Positions 22,108 through 33,037 of a DNA stretch of 64,000 bases are shown piece by piece. The position numbers were made by a program, and so were the translations under genes. This stretch comes from Zanthoxylum bungeanum (lineage: Eukaryota; Streptophyta; Magnoliopsida; Sapindales; Rutaceae). Position 1 is the stretch's first letter. Each line of letters starts with the position of its first letter. The notes beneath the pieces were generated by a model. That model was not told the DNA's origin and did no database searches. It saw only the letters and a program-made list of their open reading frames with translations. Where the stretch lies: assembly GCA_019454045.1 (NCBI GenBank), contig SKCR01023724.1:186001-250000 (forward strand), written 5' to 3'.

Positions 22108-24560
22108 TGTAAGAGTTGGTACTTGGCGTGCCAATTTTTATTGTATTTATTATAAATACAATGAACATTTAAATTTTATTATGAATAAAATTTAGTAGTT
22201 TTCATCAATATAATATTTTCTATGGTTAAGGCATAAAATGACCTTAGAATGAATAGTTGTGACGTAATTGCAAAAGCGCCACAATTATCACTGAGAATTG
22301 TCACAATATAATTCATTCTTAAAACGGTTCCTGGTCAAGGTTTACATACCTGGTCGGTTAGTAAACCCGTGAGACCGGTACGTGTTGTATATTAGAATTG
22401 TTCTAATAGTTTATCTCAGTAAACCATGAGTCTTGGGAGACTCTTATACACACATAGGTATTTATTGGATAAATACTGAACGACTCATTTGAAGATTCCT
22501 GATAGATGATACACCAACGTAAATAGGAATCTTTACAAGTCGAATATCATATTAGCTCATTTGACTTGTGATACCATTGCGGATATGTGAGATATCTTCC
22601 ACACTTTGATGGCAGTCACGTCAATAATCTTTTAAGATCAGACCTCCGCCTGTTTGTAGGGATATAGACTGATACTCACGATATCATGTGATATATCCAG
22701 AGAGGATCTGTCAGTCCCGTGTACGAGATTTAGGTATCCAATTTGTGATTCTTTGAAATCCTTGGCCGAGGTATGATTCAGAAACAAGTTTCGAATATTT
22801 ATTTAAGAATCATAATTATGGTGCGACACATGAATTGTTCATGGCGGAGATTTGACGTTTATTATATATCTCCAGAACAATTTGGATAACCTATAACAGA
22901 TGGATTACTTATATGCAATGACTTCGACTTGAATGGTTCAACTTAATTATCTGTGGTCGTCGTAATTTGTGAGTGGACAAATTACGGACGTGGAAATGAT
23001 TTTCGTGAAAGATAAACTTGAACCTATAGAGTCCCGCAATATAAAGTGTACTCATTGAGCACTTGTGCAATTAATTATGGATAATTTGGATTATTCATAA
23101 TTTACACATGCGTATTAAATAATATGTATTTGTATACGATACATAATTTTGATTAGATACACATTAATGATCAATTAGATTTTTACACTTGTTTTATTAT
23201 TATTATTAATTAATTAAATATTAATTAATTATTAATAATGATGAATGGAAGAATATTCTTAGAATCTTTTTCCATAATTAATTTTTATCTTTTTGTTAAT
23301 AAGTATTAAATAAATTAATTAATTGTTAATTGATTTATTTTTAGTTAAGAATATTATTTGGAATATTCTTAATTATTTGGCCAATTTTAATTGGCTAATC
23401 CATGCATTTTTGACACATGGATTTATTAACCCAAAAAAATCAAAAAATTCATTCCTTTTTGGATAAGATCAATTATGTGTCAAAATATTGGCCTAAATAA
23501 ATTGTTATTTATTGATCAAAAGATGACCATTATTTTCGGCCATATAAGGGAAAAATATAAATGGAAATTGTTTTCCATTTTGCGAGGGCTTTTCCATTTT
23601 CTTATGAGTTGAGAACAAAATAAAAATGGATTAGGGTTTAAAACAAGTGATCAACATCAAGAAGAAGAAAATTGAAAAATTTGGAACTTGAATTAAGGTA
23701 ATATTAAGTTCATTATTTCCATTTTCTTGATTTTTTGTTTCTTAAGCATGTAAATATGTATGGGATATGTACATTGCATGTTTTATTTACATATGTATCT
23801 TGGAAATATATTTGATTCAAAAACTTGGTGTTGGTAGTTTGATTAACCTTAATAATTTTCTTTTGTTAAGAATGTGTAAGGATTAATTAGTGAATTAATC
23901 TCAAAATTTTAATAGCTAATCTAGAGTTATTATTGCACTCAAATATTGCCTAAAATTGTTCTTTGAGCTTTATATTGTGGTGATTAATTTTGGTGTAAAT
24001 TAATTGGATTAATTTTGTGAATAAATTGAATATTGGCATGGAAAATGGATGGATATTTTTCTGGATCATATATGATTTTGTGACTTAAAACATAATATTT
24101 CCTAAGGAAAAATATGTTATTTTGATGATTTTGGATGCGTATTGGGTGGTGAATTAATTACAGAAATTGTTTCGGGACGAAAACGCGAGAAAACGATGAA
24201 AATTACGTCAAAACGGGCTCGCCGCATCACGGCTGTCCAAACAGTGAACTGGTCACTGTTTGGGCAGCCCAAGGGCTGACTGGTCACTGCCCAAGTGACC
24301 GGGTTAGACCGGATCAGCGATTGGTCAACCGATTTGACCGTTTACCGGTTATACGTAGTATTTATCGAAAAATATTTTCATAAAATAATTCGTCGTGTTT
24401 CGAAATATGTTATGTTATTAGTTGTTAATAAATAATATATTTAAACTACTATGGATTGATTAAAAATATTTGATATTAATTAATTCGCTCGGAATTTTTT
24501 TAAAATGTTTAAAAATCTTTTTCGCCCTTTTACCGCGCCTCCGCTGCGCTTACCCCAACA
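22108..24560 (+). mobile_element. Solo LTR of a SIRE-like Copia element
   Basis: It begins TGTAAGAGTTGGTACTTGG and ends TTACCCCAACA, 2453 bp, with a perfect 5-bp target duplication GTGTG at 22103-22107 and 24561-24565. No internal region accompanies it, so it arose by LTR-LTR recombination. It belongs to the same broad LTR family as 9512-11906 and 48117-48388, and is closest to 6851-8136. Confidence 0.92.
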
Positions 24561-24569
24561 GTGTGTTCA

Positions 24570-25990
24570 TCAAACCATGAAGTCTTTCAACTATTTAGGA
24601 GCGAGAATGCATGTGTGTTCTCCATATAGTAAGAACATGCCAATTTTTCAGATATAGATAGTCTGATAGCATCGAGTAAGTGGAAAAATCATTAATTGTC
24701 CACATCAGTGCAGCTCTCAAGTTGGAGTTTTGATTTCTGATACATCATATATATGTACACCCACATCCCATAATAGTTATAGTTTAGCTATCAAAGGCTG
24801 AAGGTAAACATCTATATTCTGTTTCAGATTCTAAGGCCTTGTAACGATTAATGATAAGAACATGTACTGTTTTTCATGCACATCTAAGGTGGCAAATTGT
24901 ACGGAGTGACTATGACTGGCCATGAAGAATATTGTTGGCTCGATTGGTCGAAAGGTTGAAAACCATCAGTGCACAACCCCAATCTAACATTACTGCTTTC
25001 ATATGCAATTGAAGGATGAGTGCGGCTATAATGCTTCCATGTCTCCGATTCAGATGGATGACACATAACGCCTTCTTCTTGTTCATGCTCATCGTGTCAT
25101 CTCATGTGTTCGGCTGTTGTCGCTGAAGTTTATAGTCGTTGTAATTTTGGGGTCAAAGGAAAATAATACATATTCTTATACGACATTTTCTTGTGTTTAT
25201 CTGATCCTCTTCTGTTCTTAAATCTGAGTTGAGAACAGAATTTACACATTATCAATGCAACATCATCACCCCAGTATATCATGCATTCATTATTATAACA
25301 ATCAATTTTTTCAACAGGCAGTCCAAGGCCCTGAACTAATTTTTTCGTACTGTAAAAGTTATCCACCATCGTATTGTCTTCTGGTAACACTTCTCTAATG
25401 AATTATACCCAATCATCAAAGGCCTTCTATGTCTGATGTTGCTCAGATTTCATATTCAAACATCGAGCTACTGCTGACAATTGCAGATATTTTTCATACC
25501 CCGGCCACAACTCTGTATCTAAAGAATTCACATCATATAAAAATTCTCTGTAGAAGGATTAGGAAATTCCTCTAGATTATTTGTATAAGAACTAGACCCA
25601 GCTGTATTAAAAAAATTGTGGTAATCATTAACAAAGGTAGGGCCAACAGTATCATAAACCATTTTGTGGTATGGATTTATGACTTCCGTTTCCATCACCG
25701 TTGACGTGTTGTGTGTGAATTTCTTGGACGCACTACATGTAAAATGCCGATTCCATATATAATAATCTGAAATGAATCCATTTTTCACCAGATGTAACTT
25801 AACTTCCTCAGTTTTTCTAAACTTCCGAAGATGACACACTTTGTAAGGACATCTTATCTTACCGCCTTGCGTATATGCCGACTAACCACTAGCATATTCA
25901 ATAAATTCTCGTATCCCGTTCATAAAGTCTATGTTAAGTGTGCCATCATTATTAAGCCTCACATACATTCACCCAATATTTGAATTCATT
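24570..25990 (-). pseudogene. TNP2-like CACTA transposase remnant
   Basis: Reading leftward on the minus strand, the pieces include IRCPYKVCHLRK, EEVKLHLVKNGFISDYYIWN (25528-25839), IDCYNNECMIYWGDD and YYFPLTPKLQRL (25130-25390), NVRLGLCTDGFQPF and SWPVIVTPYNLPP (24884-25066), MCMKNST after a stop, and ALMWTINDFSTYSMLSDYL near 24680-24720. These are collinear with plant TNP2/TNPD transposases. The protein is cut off where the solo LTR inserted, and the downstream catalytic part is absent on the other side. Confidence 0.88.
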
Positions 25991-26289
25991 TATGTTATGT
26001 TATAATTAAAATAGAAGAAAATTTCCAATTCACCCTGTTACAGAAAGAAACATATCAAATTATAAAATATACTTCAAAATAATCAATAACACACTCATAA
26101 TACAAGTTCCCAATTAAATTAATTTTCTTACCTAAATACAATCACACCCAAATAAAATCCCTAAATAGACATTTGTTAATTAATATGGTAGCATGAAAAA
26201 AAACTATTCAAGACTAAAGCAGAAGTGAGCATAAATCAGAAAATGAAGAAGATAGTGAGCAATGAGGCAGTGGAAGAGGAAAGTTTATT

Positions 26290-26863
26290 TTTATATTCTG
26301 AAAATTTACCGATCGACATTTATTTCAGTTAGTACTTACCGACAGAAATAAATTTTGATCGGTAAAATGTTAGTTTTGGCACCATATCTTGGCGCTCAAT
26401 TAATGTTAGACGCCTATTATTACCGACTGACTTGTCAGCGATTGGTAATTACCGACCTACATTTCGATTGATATATATTCAGAAAGTATATATCCATTTT
26501 TTAAATAATTTTTATTAAAATTATTTCATACTTACTGACTAATAAGTAATCGATCGGAAAATTTGACATAATACCATTCTATCTCGTCGGTCGGTAAAAA
26601 GACTTTGTTTACCGACTGGAAATATAGTCGGTAAGACGTCAGTAAAAACTTGGCGCCATTTCTTGGTGCTATGTTTGTGCTCAATGCGCTTTTTTCTGAT
26701 GAAATATTGACGGATTAGTCCGTCGGTAATCTATCAATCTGTAAACTATCGGTATTTAGTTAGAAAATTTCTTAATCCTTAAACGGTCGGTATTTAGTAT
26801 TTTTATCGACATAATATTTTCGGTTGGTAATATTGGTCGGTAATCCTATATTTTCTTATAGTG
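26290..26863. repeat. Right subterminal repeats and terminal repeat of the CACTA element
   Basis: Multiple TACCGACyGA, GTCGGTAA and TCGGTCGGTAA motifs occur in both orientations, ending in the terminal inverted repeat TATTTTCTTATAGTG. Confidence 0.85.
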
Positions 26864-27435
26864 TTCCTTGTGGATGTTGATTACAATTATTTAAAAATAG
26901 ATTCAACTGCTCAAATATCTAGACTGGATCCTCACATAACAAATTTAAGAAGTTTCAATAAATTTATGATTGTTAATAATAATGTTGATTCCTCAGGAAA
27001 TCTGGGACATGACCGACATAAGACAATGTTACCATCTCCATAAGCCTTTAACATGAATATGCATAACATGTCATGATCTATAAATGAAAAACCTAATTAG
27101 GAATACATGCATGTCTGATATACAACCACACATGAATTACATGAAACATACTAATACAATGTGATCTATACGTGTAAATATCATTCGGCCTCGTGGCCTA
27201 TCATGACAGATATACAAACAAGTGGACTCTTGATACCGTGTCCCTAATGACTGCAGCTAGTATCCGTCTTCTCCAAAGCTTGTCCTCTGCATGCATGTAG
27301 TCCTGAACACAAATTTGAAAATGGAAGAATAAGTCATATGAAGACCTAGTGGGTGAATACTGAAAATTTAAGGATAAATTAATGTAACATGCACGAATGA
27401 ATTTGCTTTATAAATTCTGAAACCTGATCGTGAGC
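26864..27435. other. Non-coding sequence, possible old retroelement
   Basis: No ORF of interest. GACCTAGTGGGTGAATACTG (27342-27361) and the later repeat zone have the look of a decayed Gypsy LTR, but no boundaries were found. Confidence 0.35.
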
Positions 27436-27952
27436 TTAAGAAATATAAATCATAAATTGTACTTCTTGGAACTTATCTATAGCTTGTGTACTATAACTGC
27501 GATCGTGTAACATGAGCGGTAAACTATAAAATGTAAACTGTAAACATGATACATGAAAACTTATGCTATAAACATGACACATGGAAAACATAAAACCGTG
27601 GACTGTAACTATGAAGCGTGACTTGGAAATCATGAAATGTGGAATGTGAATTATGACATGTAAACTGTAAACATGATATGTAGGTTATATAATATGACTT
27701 GTAAATCATGACACGTGAACTGTAATTTATAAACTGCAAATCGTGGAATATAAACTGAAAATCATGGAACATGACCTGTAAACCATGACTTTAAATTGTA
27801 AACATGTGTGTATGTCGTAAACATAATCTAAAAAAAATATAAACATGAAGTGTAAACTGTAAAATATCGACTGTAAACTGAAAATACTATTATAGCTGAA
27901 CTGTAAACTGAAAGTATATATTTTATGCAGCTGTCATGAAAACAACACCAGT
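27436..27952. repeat. Degenerate short-period repeat (GTAAACTGTAAACATGA type)
   Basis: Variants of TGTAAACTGTAAACATGA follow each other for some 500 bases. The same texture resumes beyond Gypsy-1 at about 37925-38320, so Gypsy-1 inserted into this repeat. The open frames on the minus strand here simply reflect the repeat. Confidence 0.7.
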
Positions 27953-28865
27953 ATCGTTGACCGGCGTAAACACACACACGTATAACGCAAGCGTACTATC
28001 GTTCAAGTAGTATAAAAAGTATCGATCCCACGAGGACTTAATACCTAAGCTATTAATTTTATTAGGTCAAATGATTACTAGTATCTAACAGGTTGTTTGA
28101 TTGATTTGAAATGGTGATGATTCTAAATTTAAAAGCAAGTAAATAAAATTGTCGAAAGTAGGTTTTAAGAAAATTCAATATTAAAAACTATATAGGGTTG
28201 TGATTTCTTCCAATATCATTTTAAAGATGAAGTGGTTATTTTATAGTTGGGTAATATATTGATTTATTAACCTGGAACACTAAATTATGTGAAAGCCTCT
28301 GTCGATGGTCAGACACAAATACCCAGTTTAACCCAATTGAACCATATGTCTATGTCAACCAAATTATCTGGATTCATTAAGTTTAAGTTCCAATTATGGC
28401 TACCCCCGCCCGACAGGTATATGTCTATCCTGTAAGGAAATCTATTAAAGGGTTATCTATCCTCAAGGAAGATCGTGGGCTATTGAGTCTAAGGTCTTAA
28501 AACTAAAATCCCTATGTCTAGTTCATTTTAGATTTACCAGATCAATTTTATTAGTGGCCAGTTAATAAAAAGCATTAAGATTAAGACTCGATAAATAAAT
28601 CTTTATATTACCCAAACTATAATCTAACCCCTTATAAACCGGTGATATTAAAAGTCATCACAACCCCAGATAACTAATTTAGTTACAACACATAACTAGG
28701 GCTAGTAAAAACTTGAAAATAAAAGACATAAAGTAAAAATGCGTTAAAGTAGAAATTGAAAAGTAAAATAAAATAAAATGAAATGCTAAGGTAAAAGGAA
28801 TTACTTTTACTATGTACTATTTTAGATATCTCCCATAAAATAATATATAAACTTGTGACAATATT

Positions 28866-29095
28866 ACCAACCAGCCATATAGGCGGTAACCTGATTAAGT
28901 CAAATTAAGTCCAACCAGCCATTAAGGGGATAATATTTGTCCATAAACCAGCCATAAAGGCGGAACCAAAATTAACCAGCCATAAAGACGGAACCAAAAA
29001 TTAATTACCAACCGACCAATCTGGCGGTATCCTTGATTAGTCAGGTTTAAACCAGATTAAAATGAATTACCAACCGACCAGTATGGCGGTATCCT
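28866..29095. repeat. Short tandem repeats in the Gypsy-1 3' LTR
   Basis: Six or so copies of a CCAGCCATATAGGCGGTAA-like unit (variants ACCAGCCATAAAGGCGGAA and CCGACCAGTATGGCGGTAT) spaced roughly 30-60 bases. They lie downstream of the TATA box on the minus strand, in the transcribed leader part of the LTR. The other LTR has the same array at about 36646-36880 and Gypsy-2 at about 49240-49385. Confidence 0.8.
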
Positions 29096-29375
29096 TTTTA
29101 AGTCAAATTTTAAATAGTGAATATATTATTTTTAAGGGAGATTAATCTAAATAGCAATAGTAAAAGAATTACCTTTCACCTTAGCAGAGAGAAGTTACCT
29201 CCTCATGGTTGAATAGTATAAACTGTAAAAATAAAGAAAGTAAATTACTATTATTACAGAACGTAATTAAAATTTAATTACAAAACTTAAATTAAAAGAA
29301 ACTAGAGAGAAGACTCCATATTTACATCAAAGAAATGAAAGAGAATTGTACAACTGAAACTGAAATATCGAGCTC

Positions 29376-29383
29376 AATTTATA
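29376..29383 (-). promoter_or_regulatory. TATA box of the Gypsy-1 3' LTR
   Basis: TATAAATT on the minus strand, conserved at 37159-37166 in the other LTR and 49659-49666 in Gypsy-2, directly downstream of the ACGTGG array. Confidence 0.7.
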
Positions 29384-29400
29384 GGCCTCAGTGGGCTCTG

Positions 29401-29896
29401 GGCGTCGCGACGCCAAGGGTGTGGGCTTCGCGACGCTGGAACAGTTAGGCGTGGCATGCTCTGGTGATGACACGTGGTGATTTTGATAAGGAGATAAGGC
29501 GACACGTGGCAAGGCGGCTGAGAGCTCAATTATTATGCTGACGTGGCATGACGTGGCAGTGATGTGGCGACACGTGGCGACAGGGAGTGTTGGCACCGTA
29601 TGATTGCGACACGTGGAACGCTGTGATTGGTTGATAATGACGTGGCACTTTGACTCGGTCAACTGGTGATGTGGATGATGACGTGGCGGTGACGTGGAGT
29701 GACACGTGGCACACGTGGCAATGGTGATTGTCGGTACCGTAAGATTTCGACACGTGGCACGGCGCACGTTAGCAGATCGGCTGTGATGGTGACACGTTGC
29801 ACGGCGCACGTTAGCAAAGTCAAACTTTTCAAATTCTGACTCGTTGACCCGGCGCACGTTAGCATGGACTTGGTACACGTTAGGCGTCGCGACGCC
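29401..29896. promoter_or_regulatory. ACGTGG (G-box/ABRE-like) array bounded by GCGTCGCGACGC palindromes
   Basis: About twelve ACGTGG motifs, many as CACGTGGC or GACGTGGC, lie within about 300 bases upstream of the minus-strand TATA box. The perfect palindrome GGCGTCGCGACGCC occurs at 29401-29414 and again at 29883-29896, each with a mutated second copy nearby. ACGT-core motifs are known bZIP and bHLH/PIF target sites in plants; ACGTGGC is the ABA-response element core. The response of this LTR is an inference. Confidence 0.75.
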
Positions 29897-30107
29897 AAGG
29901 GATTGGGCGTAGTGACGCGCCCAAATTACCAAAATGCCAATTTTTCCAATTTTCACTGTTTTGCTCCAAATCACCTCCAGAATGTCCTGAAACTTTATTT
30001 ATCTAAAAAATAACACAAAACACATCAAAATATTCACAAAACTCAAGAAACTATACAAAATAATAGGTTAAATGAGTGGGAAATAGTGATAGATTTACCA
30101 CTCATCA

Positions 30108-30120
30108 CACCCCCAAACCA
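30108..30120 (-). promoter_or_regulatory. Polypurine tract of Gypsy-1
   Basis: The minus strand reads GGTTTGGGGGTG directly before the 3' LTR. The same sequence occurs at 50449-50461 in Gypsy-2. Confidence 0.85.
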
Positions 30121-31437
30121 AACATTTGCTAGTCCTCAAGCAAAACACAAAATAAAATAACATAATAAATTTAACTAAGCCACTTTCGTAAGGATCACGG
30201 TTGCATTTAGCATATGCAACAAGCCTTTAAACCCCTAGGTGTCTCTAGTGGACGAGTTGTAGTCTCGTGAGGGTTTACAACAATGATACCCACAAACATT
30301 TTACAAAAGTAAAAAGGTAGTGAAACTAATGCACACAAAAGCAAAAAGATAAGCGAAAAAGAGAATAAAGAAGTTAGTGACTAATCAGGTGAAACTTATA
30401 CTCCAAGTTACTAGTTGTTTTTTTTCTTTCTAAATTACTGAATAAGTAAATTCTTCGATTATATTTACCATTCTCCATATGCACAGCCAACAAAATATTA
30501 ATCAACTCATTTTTGCCCACAACAGTCATAAGTGCAGTTGATAAGAGAGTAATATTTTTGTCCTAAAGTTCTATCAGATTTCACACCTTTTTGTAGCAAT
30601 GAAATAATTTTTCTCATTTTTCTGATTTTTTCTTTGATTTTTTTATTATTATTTATATACAATACCTTCTGTCTATGTAACGAGTGTTGGGTCGGTGGCT
30701 CCCAAACCAGTTGGCTTTAGGGCACCAGGTGTTAAGACACCCCTACAGACTTAATTACTCAGACTTCAGATATATATATTTTTGCAGCATCTTTGATCCA
30801 TGTAGCGAGCTTTGGGCCAGTGACTCCCAAACCAGTTGGTTTTAGGGCACTAGGTGTTAAAACACCCTTACAAACTTAATAACTCGGATCTCGGATTTTT
30901 TTTTTACTCCATCACTTTTTTGAGATGCTTCCTCCAATTAAACTAGAGCACTGAATATTACAAACTTTTCAATTACAGCTCATGTCTGTATGTTTCCATG
31001 TATGTTGATAATACCTGCCAACTGAGCATATGAAGATCCATTTTAGTCAGTATTATGGAGAATTCACAAATTAAATAATTAAAAGGAAATAAACAAAATT
31101 AACTTGTTTCGAAATAGGTTTGAGATACGTCTCAGGAGTGGAAACTCCTTACTCAGCTATCTCTTACCAATTTCACATTTTTAGTCAAAATAAAAACACA
31201 AAAACGCAAAATATTTTTGTAATTTTTGAAAATTTGTCAATTTTTTTGTATTTTTCGAAAAATTTTGGACTAAAAACAACACACAAACTAAAAACAAAGT
31301 ACTGATCAACTAATTCCCTCCCCCAAACCTAAATGAGACATTGTCCCCAATGTCTTAAACAGTAGAAGAAGAGTTTAGAAGATAATACCTGGTTAACTGA
31401 AATTCTATAGGAAATTAAAGGTTAAGATCCAGATTAA
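30121..31437 (-). other. 3' untranslated part of Gypsy-1 with a tandem hairpin repeat
   Basis: No credible ORF. A unit of roughly 125 bases occurs twice (about 30674-30770 and 30798-30897), each with CAAACCAGTTGG, TTTAGGGCAC and the hairpin sequence GGTGTTAAGACACC or a variant. The whole region is closely matched at 50462-51771 in Gypsy-2. Confidence 0.75.
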
Positions 31438-32065
31438 TCCGACGCCTCTTACCATGATCGTCTCGGACCAATTTATCTTTGAAAGGATAGGGTCAACTTG
31501 TGGTTCATAGGCTAAGAGTTGATCTATTAGATCTGGAGCAGTTCTGGCAGTATAGGAGTTTCTTTCATAGGTTTTGACACGAACCCATTTCTCCGAGCAT
31601 CATCAAGAAACACACAAAGAAAATCATAAAATCCTTCAACGTTAAACAACCCAATTGGTTTCTGGTGTATGTTCAGGTTCGCCCAAGATAGCACTATAAA
31701 AATTTCCTCCAATGTGCCCAAGCCACCTGGCAAAGTAATAAAAGCATCAGAACGGTTAATCATTTCCACTAGTCGTTCAGACATACCTGGCACAATAAGT
31801 TCCTCTCCGTTTGATGGTTCAATAAGATTTGCCTCTGCCAAGGTTTTTGGATGATTCCCAAAACGTGACTGCCTCCTTCCTGTACGGCCTTTGAAATGAT
31901 CCCCATTAGTCCAAGATTGCCTCCGCCATATACTAAGTGCATATTTCTTGCAGCTAAGAATTGACCCAATTCTTGTGCTGCCTCTACGTATTGTGGTTTA
32001 GTACCAACACTACTACCGCAAAACACACAGATGTTTTCAACTCGTCTTCTTGAAGTGGCTTCCAT
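31438..32065 (-). pseudogene. LOG-like: Intronless LOG-family gene (cytokinin riboside 5'-monophosphate phosphoribohydrolase) inside Gypsy-1
   Basis: LOG enzymes release active cytokinin bases from cytokinin riboside monophosphates. The start MEATSRRRVENICVFCGSS at 32065 is followed by the nucleotide-binding motif LVYGGGNLGLMG, then after a frameshift near 31855 by MINRSDAFITLPGGLGTLEE with the PGGxGTxxE catalytic motif intact, and WANLNIHQKPIGLFNVEGFYDF. A second frameshift near 31560 gives an early stop at 31527; the original C-terminus continues in another frame. Plant LOG genes have several introns; this copy has none, so it derives from a spliced RNA. It lies between the integrase tail and the polypurine tract and is not part of any normal Gypsy gene set. 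With two frameshifts it cannot make a full enzyme. Confidence 0.88.
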
Positions 32066-32311
32066 GTTTTACTCTGGATGTCTTCAAAAGTGCAATGATG
32101 AGTTGAATTTATAACACCTGAAAAGGGTGAGTAAAATAATAGCACTAGTACCTGTCAAATGACATTATTAGTTAAACAGTAAAATAAATCGTGATAGTCA
32201 AAAATCTGGATCCTATCGGATAAAGTAGAAGAAAACAACAAAACAAATCACAATTATTAGGAAAAGACAAAGAGATATAATATGTACAAGAATTTACAGC
32301 TTGATTGACGT
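32066..32311 (-). other. Spacer between the LOG copy and the Cys-containing ORF of Gypsy-1
   Basis: AT-rich, no ORF. Its part next to LOG is conserved in Gypsy-2 (52425-52560). Confidence 0.5.
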
Positions 32312-32893
32312 CTATGCGTCAGGGACAAGCTTCCCATCCAATTTTCTTATAAATTGGCAACATGGTCTTTTTTTAGTCAGATTCCCAAGACTTAACTGTT
32401 GTCTTTCTTTTTGAAATTGTGTATGTAATTTGCGAAAGGCTATGTGAACATATCCACTGGGATGCATCTCAAGAGTCGAAGATATATCATCTAAAGACTC
32501 CTTACTCAAGCCATCCCTAATGAATTTAATTTTATCTTCGCGATTATCAGACACCATTCCTAAAGAACGACAACGAGTATTGCAATTCCAGCGTGCACAT
32601 TTGTAACAAACACCCATTTGCTTAGCTCTACGTTTCTTTGCATATGTGCTTCTTCCAAAACCAGGTAGATGTGAAATAAAAGAGTCAGAAGACTCACCTG
32701 CCAATCAGACTCGTGCTTCAATTACCCAACGAATGTCATTATGAACACCATGGATTGTCAGTAACCTCATCCGTTCCAAGCGAGCTTTGTAAACTTTCAT
32801 CAGAGATTTTTGAGGGAGAGAAGGAAATTGCTTGTGAAGATTTGCTAAAGCTTCTTCCATCTTGAAATGACTTAATCTGGAAAAACTAAACAC
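32312..32893 (-). pseudogene. Additional Gypsy ORF with a Cys cluster, one in-frame TGA
   Basis: One reading frame of about 190 codons starts MFSFSRLSHFKMEEALANL and is interrupted by a single TGA at 32705-32707, then continues LAGESSDSF. The middle contains CYKCARWNCNTRC, a possible metal-binding knuckle, followed by LGMVSDNREDKIKFIRDGLS and LEMHPSGYVHIAFRKL. I do not recognise a named family. It sits downstream of the integrase tail, where plant Gypsy elements can carry extra genes. A shortened relative is visible in Gypsy-2 at about 52660-52760, so it belongs to the element family. Function unknown. Confidence 0.6.
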
Positions 32894-33037
32894 ACAAAAT
32901 TAAATCACACCAAATCACAATATATACAAAAATTGCATGGGTTGCCTCCCTACGAGCGCTAAGTTTAAATTCGTCAGCTAGACGTGACTTCTCCATCGTT
33001 AGGCTAGATCTGAAAGTGTGACACTTTCTTTTTGTCG

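Larger units (their letters stand above)
19706..26863 (-). mobile_element. CACTA (En/Spm) DNA transposon with nested insert
   Basis: The ends are CACTATAAGAAAATA on the left (19706) and its exact inverse on the right (ending 26863), and the repeat continues imperfectly as TTACCAACC/TTACCGACC. The 3-bp target duplication TTC (19703-19705, 26864-26866) matches CACTA rules. Subterminal zones (about 20150-20540 and 26290-26860) are packed with ACCGACCGA-type motifs in both orientations. Internal remnants of TNP2 and Transposase_24 lie on the minus strand. Without the solo LTR the element is about 4.7 kb, internally deleted, and not autonomous. Confidence 0.95.
27958..30107 (-). repeat. 3' LTR of Gypsy-1
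   Basis: 2150 bp, TG...CA ends, paired with 35742-37869 with few differences by eye. It has a TATA box on the minus strand at 29376-29383, an ACGTGG-rich upstream zone (about 29455-29880) and a short tandem repeat in the transcribed part (about 28866-29095). Confidence 0.95.

Noticed and set aside
27436..27772. Open frames with repeated HDFQF/HDLQF
   Set aside because: They come from the degenerate GTAAACATGA repeat.
28866..29095. CRISPR-like spaced repeats
   Set aside because: The repeats are imperfect, spacers are irregular, they lie within an LTR of a plant retrotransposon, and no cas genes exist here.
29327..29974. Open frame of 215 codons rich in His, Thr and Cys in the Gypsy LTR (and its twin at 37110-37742)
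   Set aside because: It is produced by the repeated ACGTGG motifs of the LTR promoter on the opposite strand and has no protein homology I recognise. It lies upstream of the LTR TATA box.
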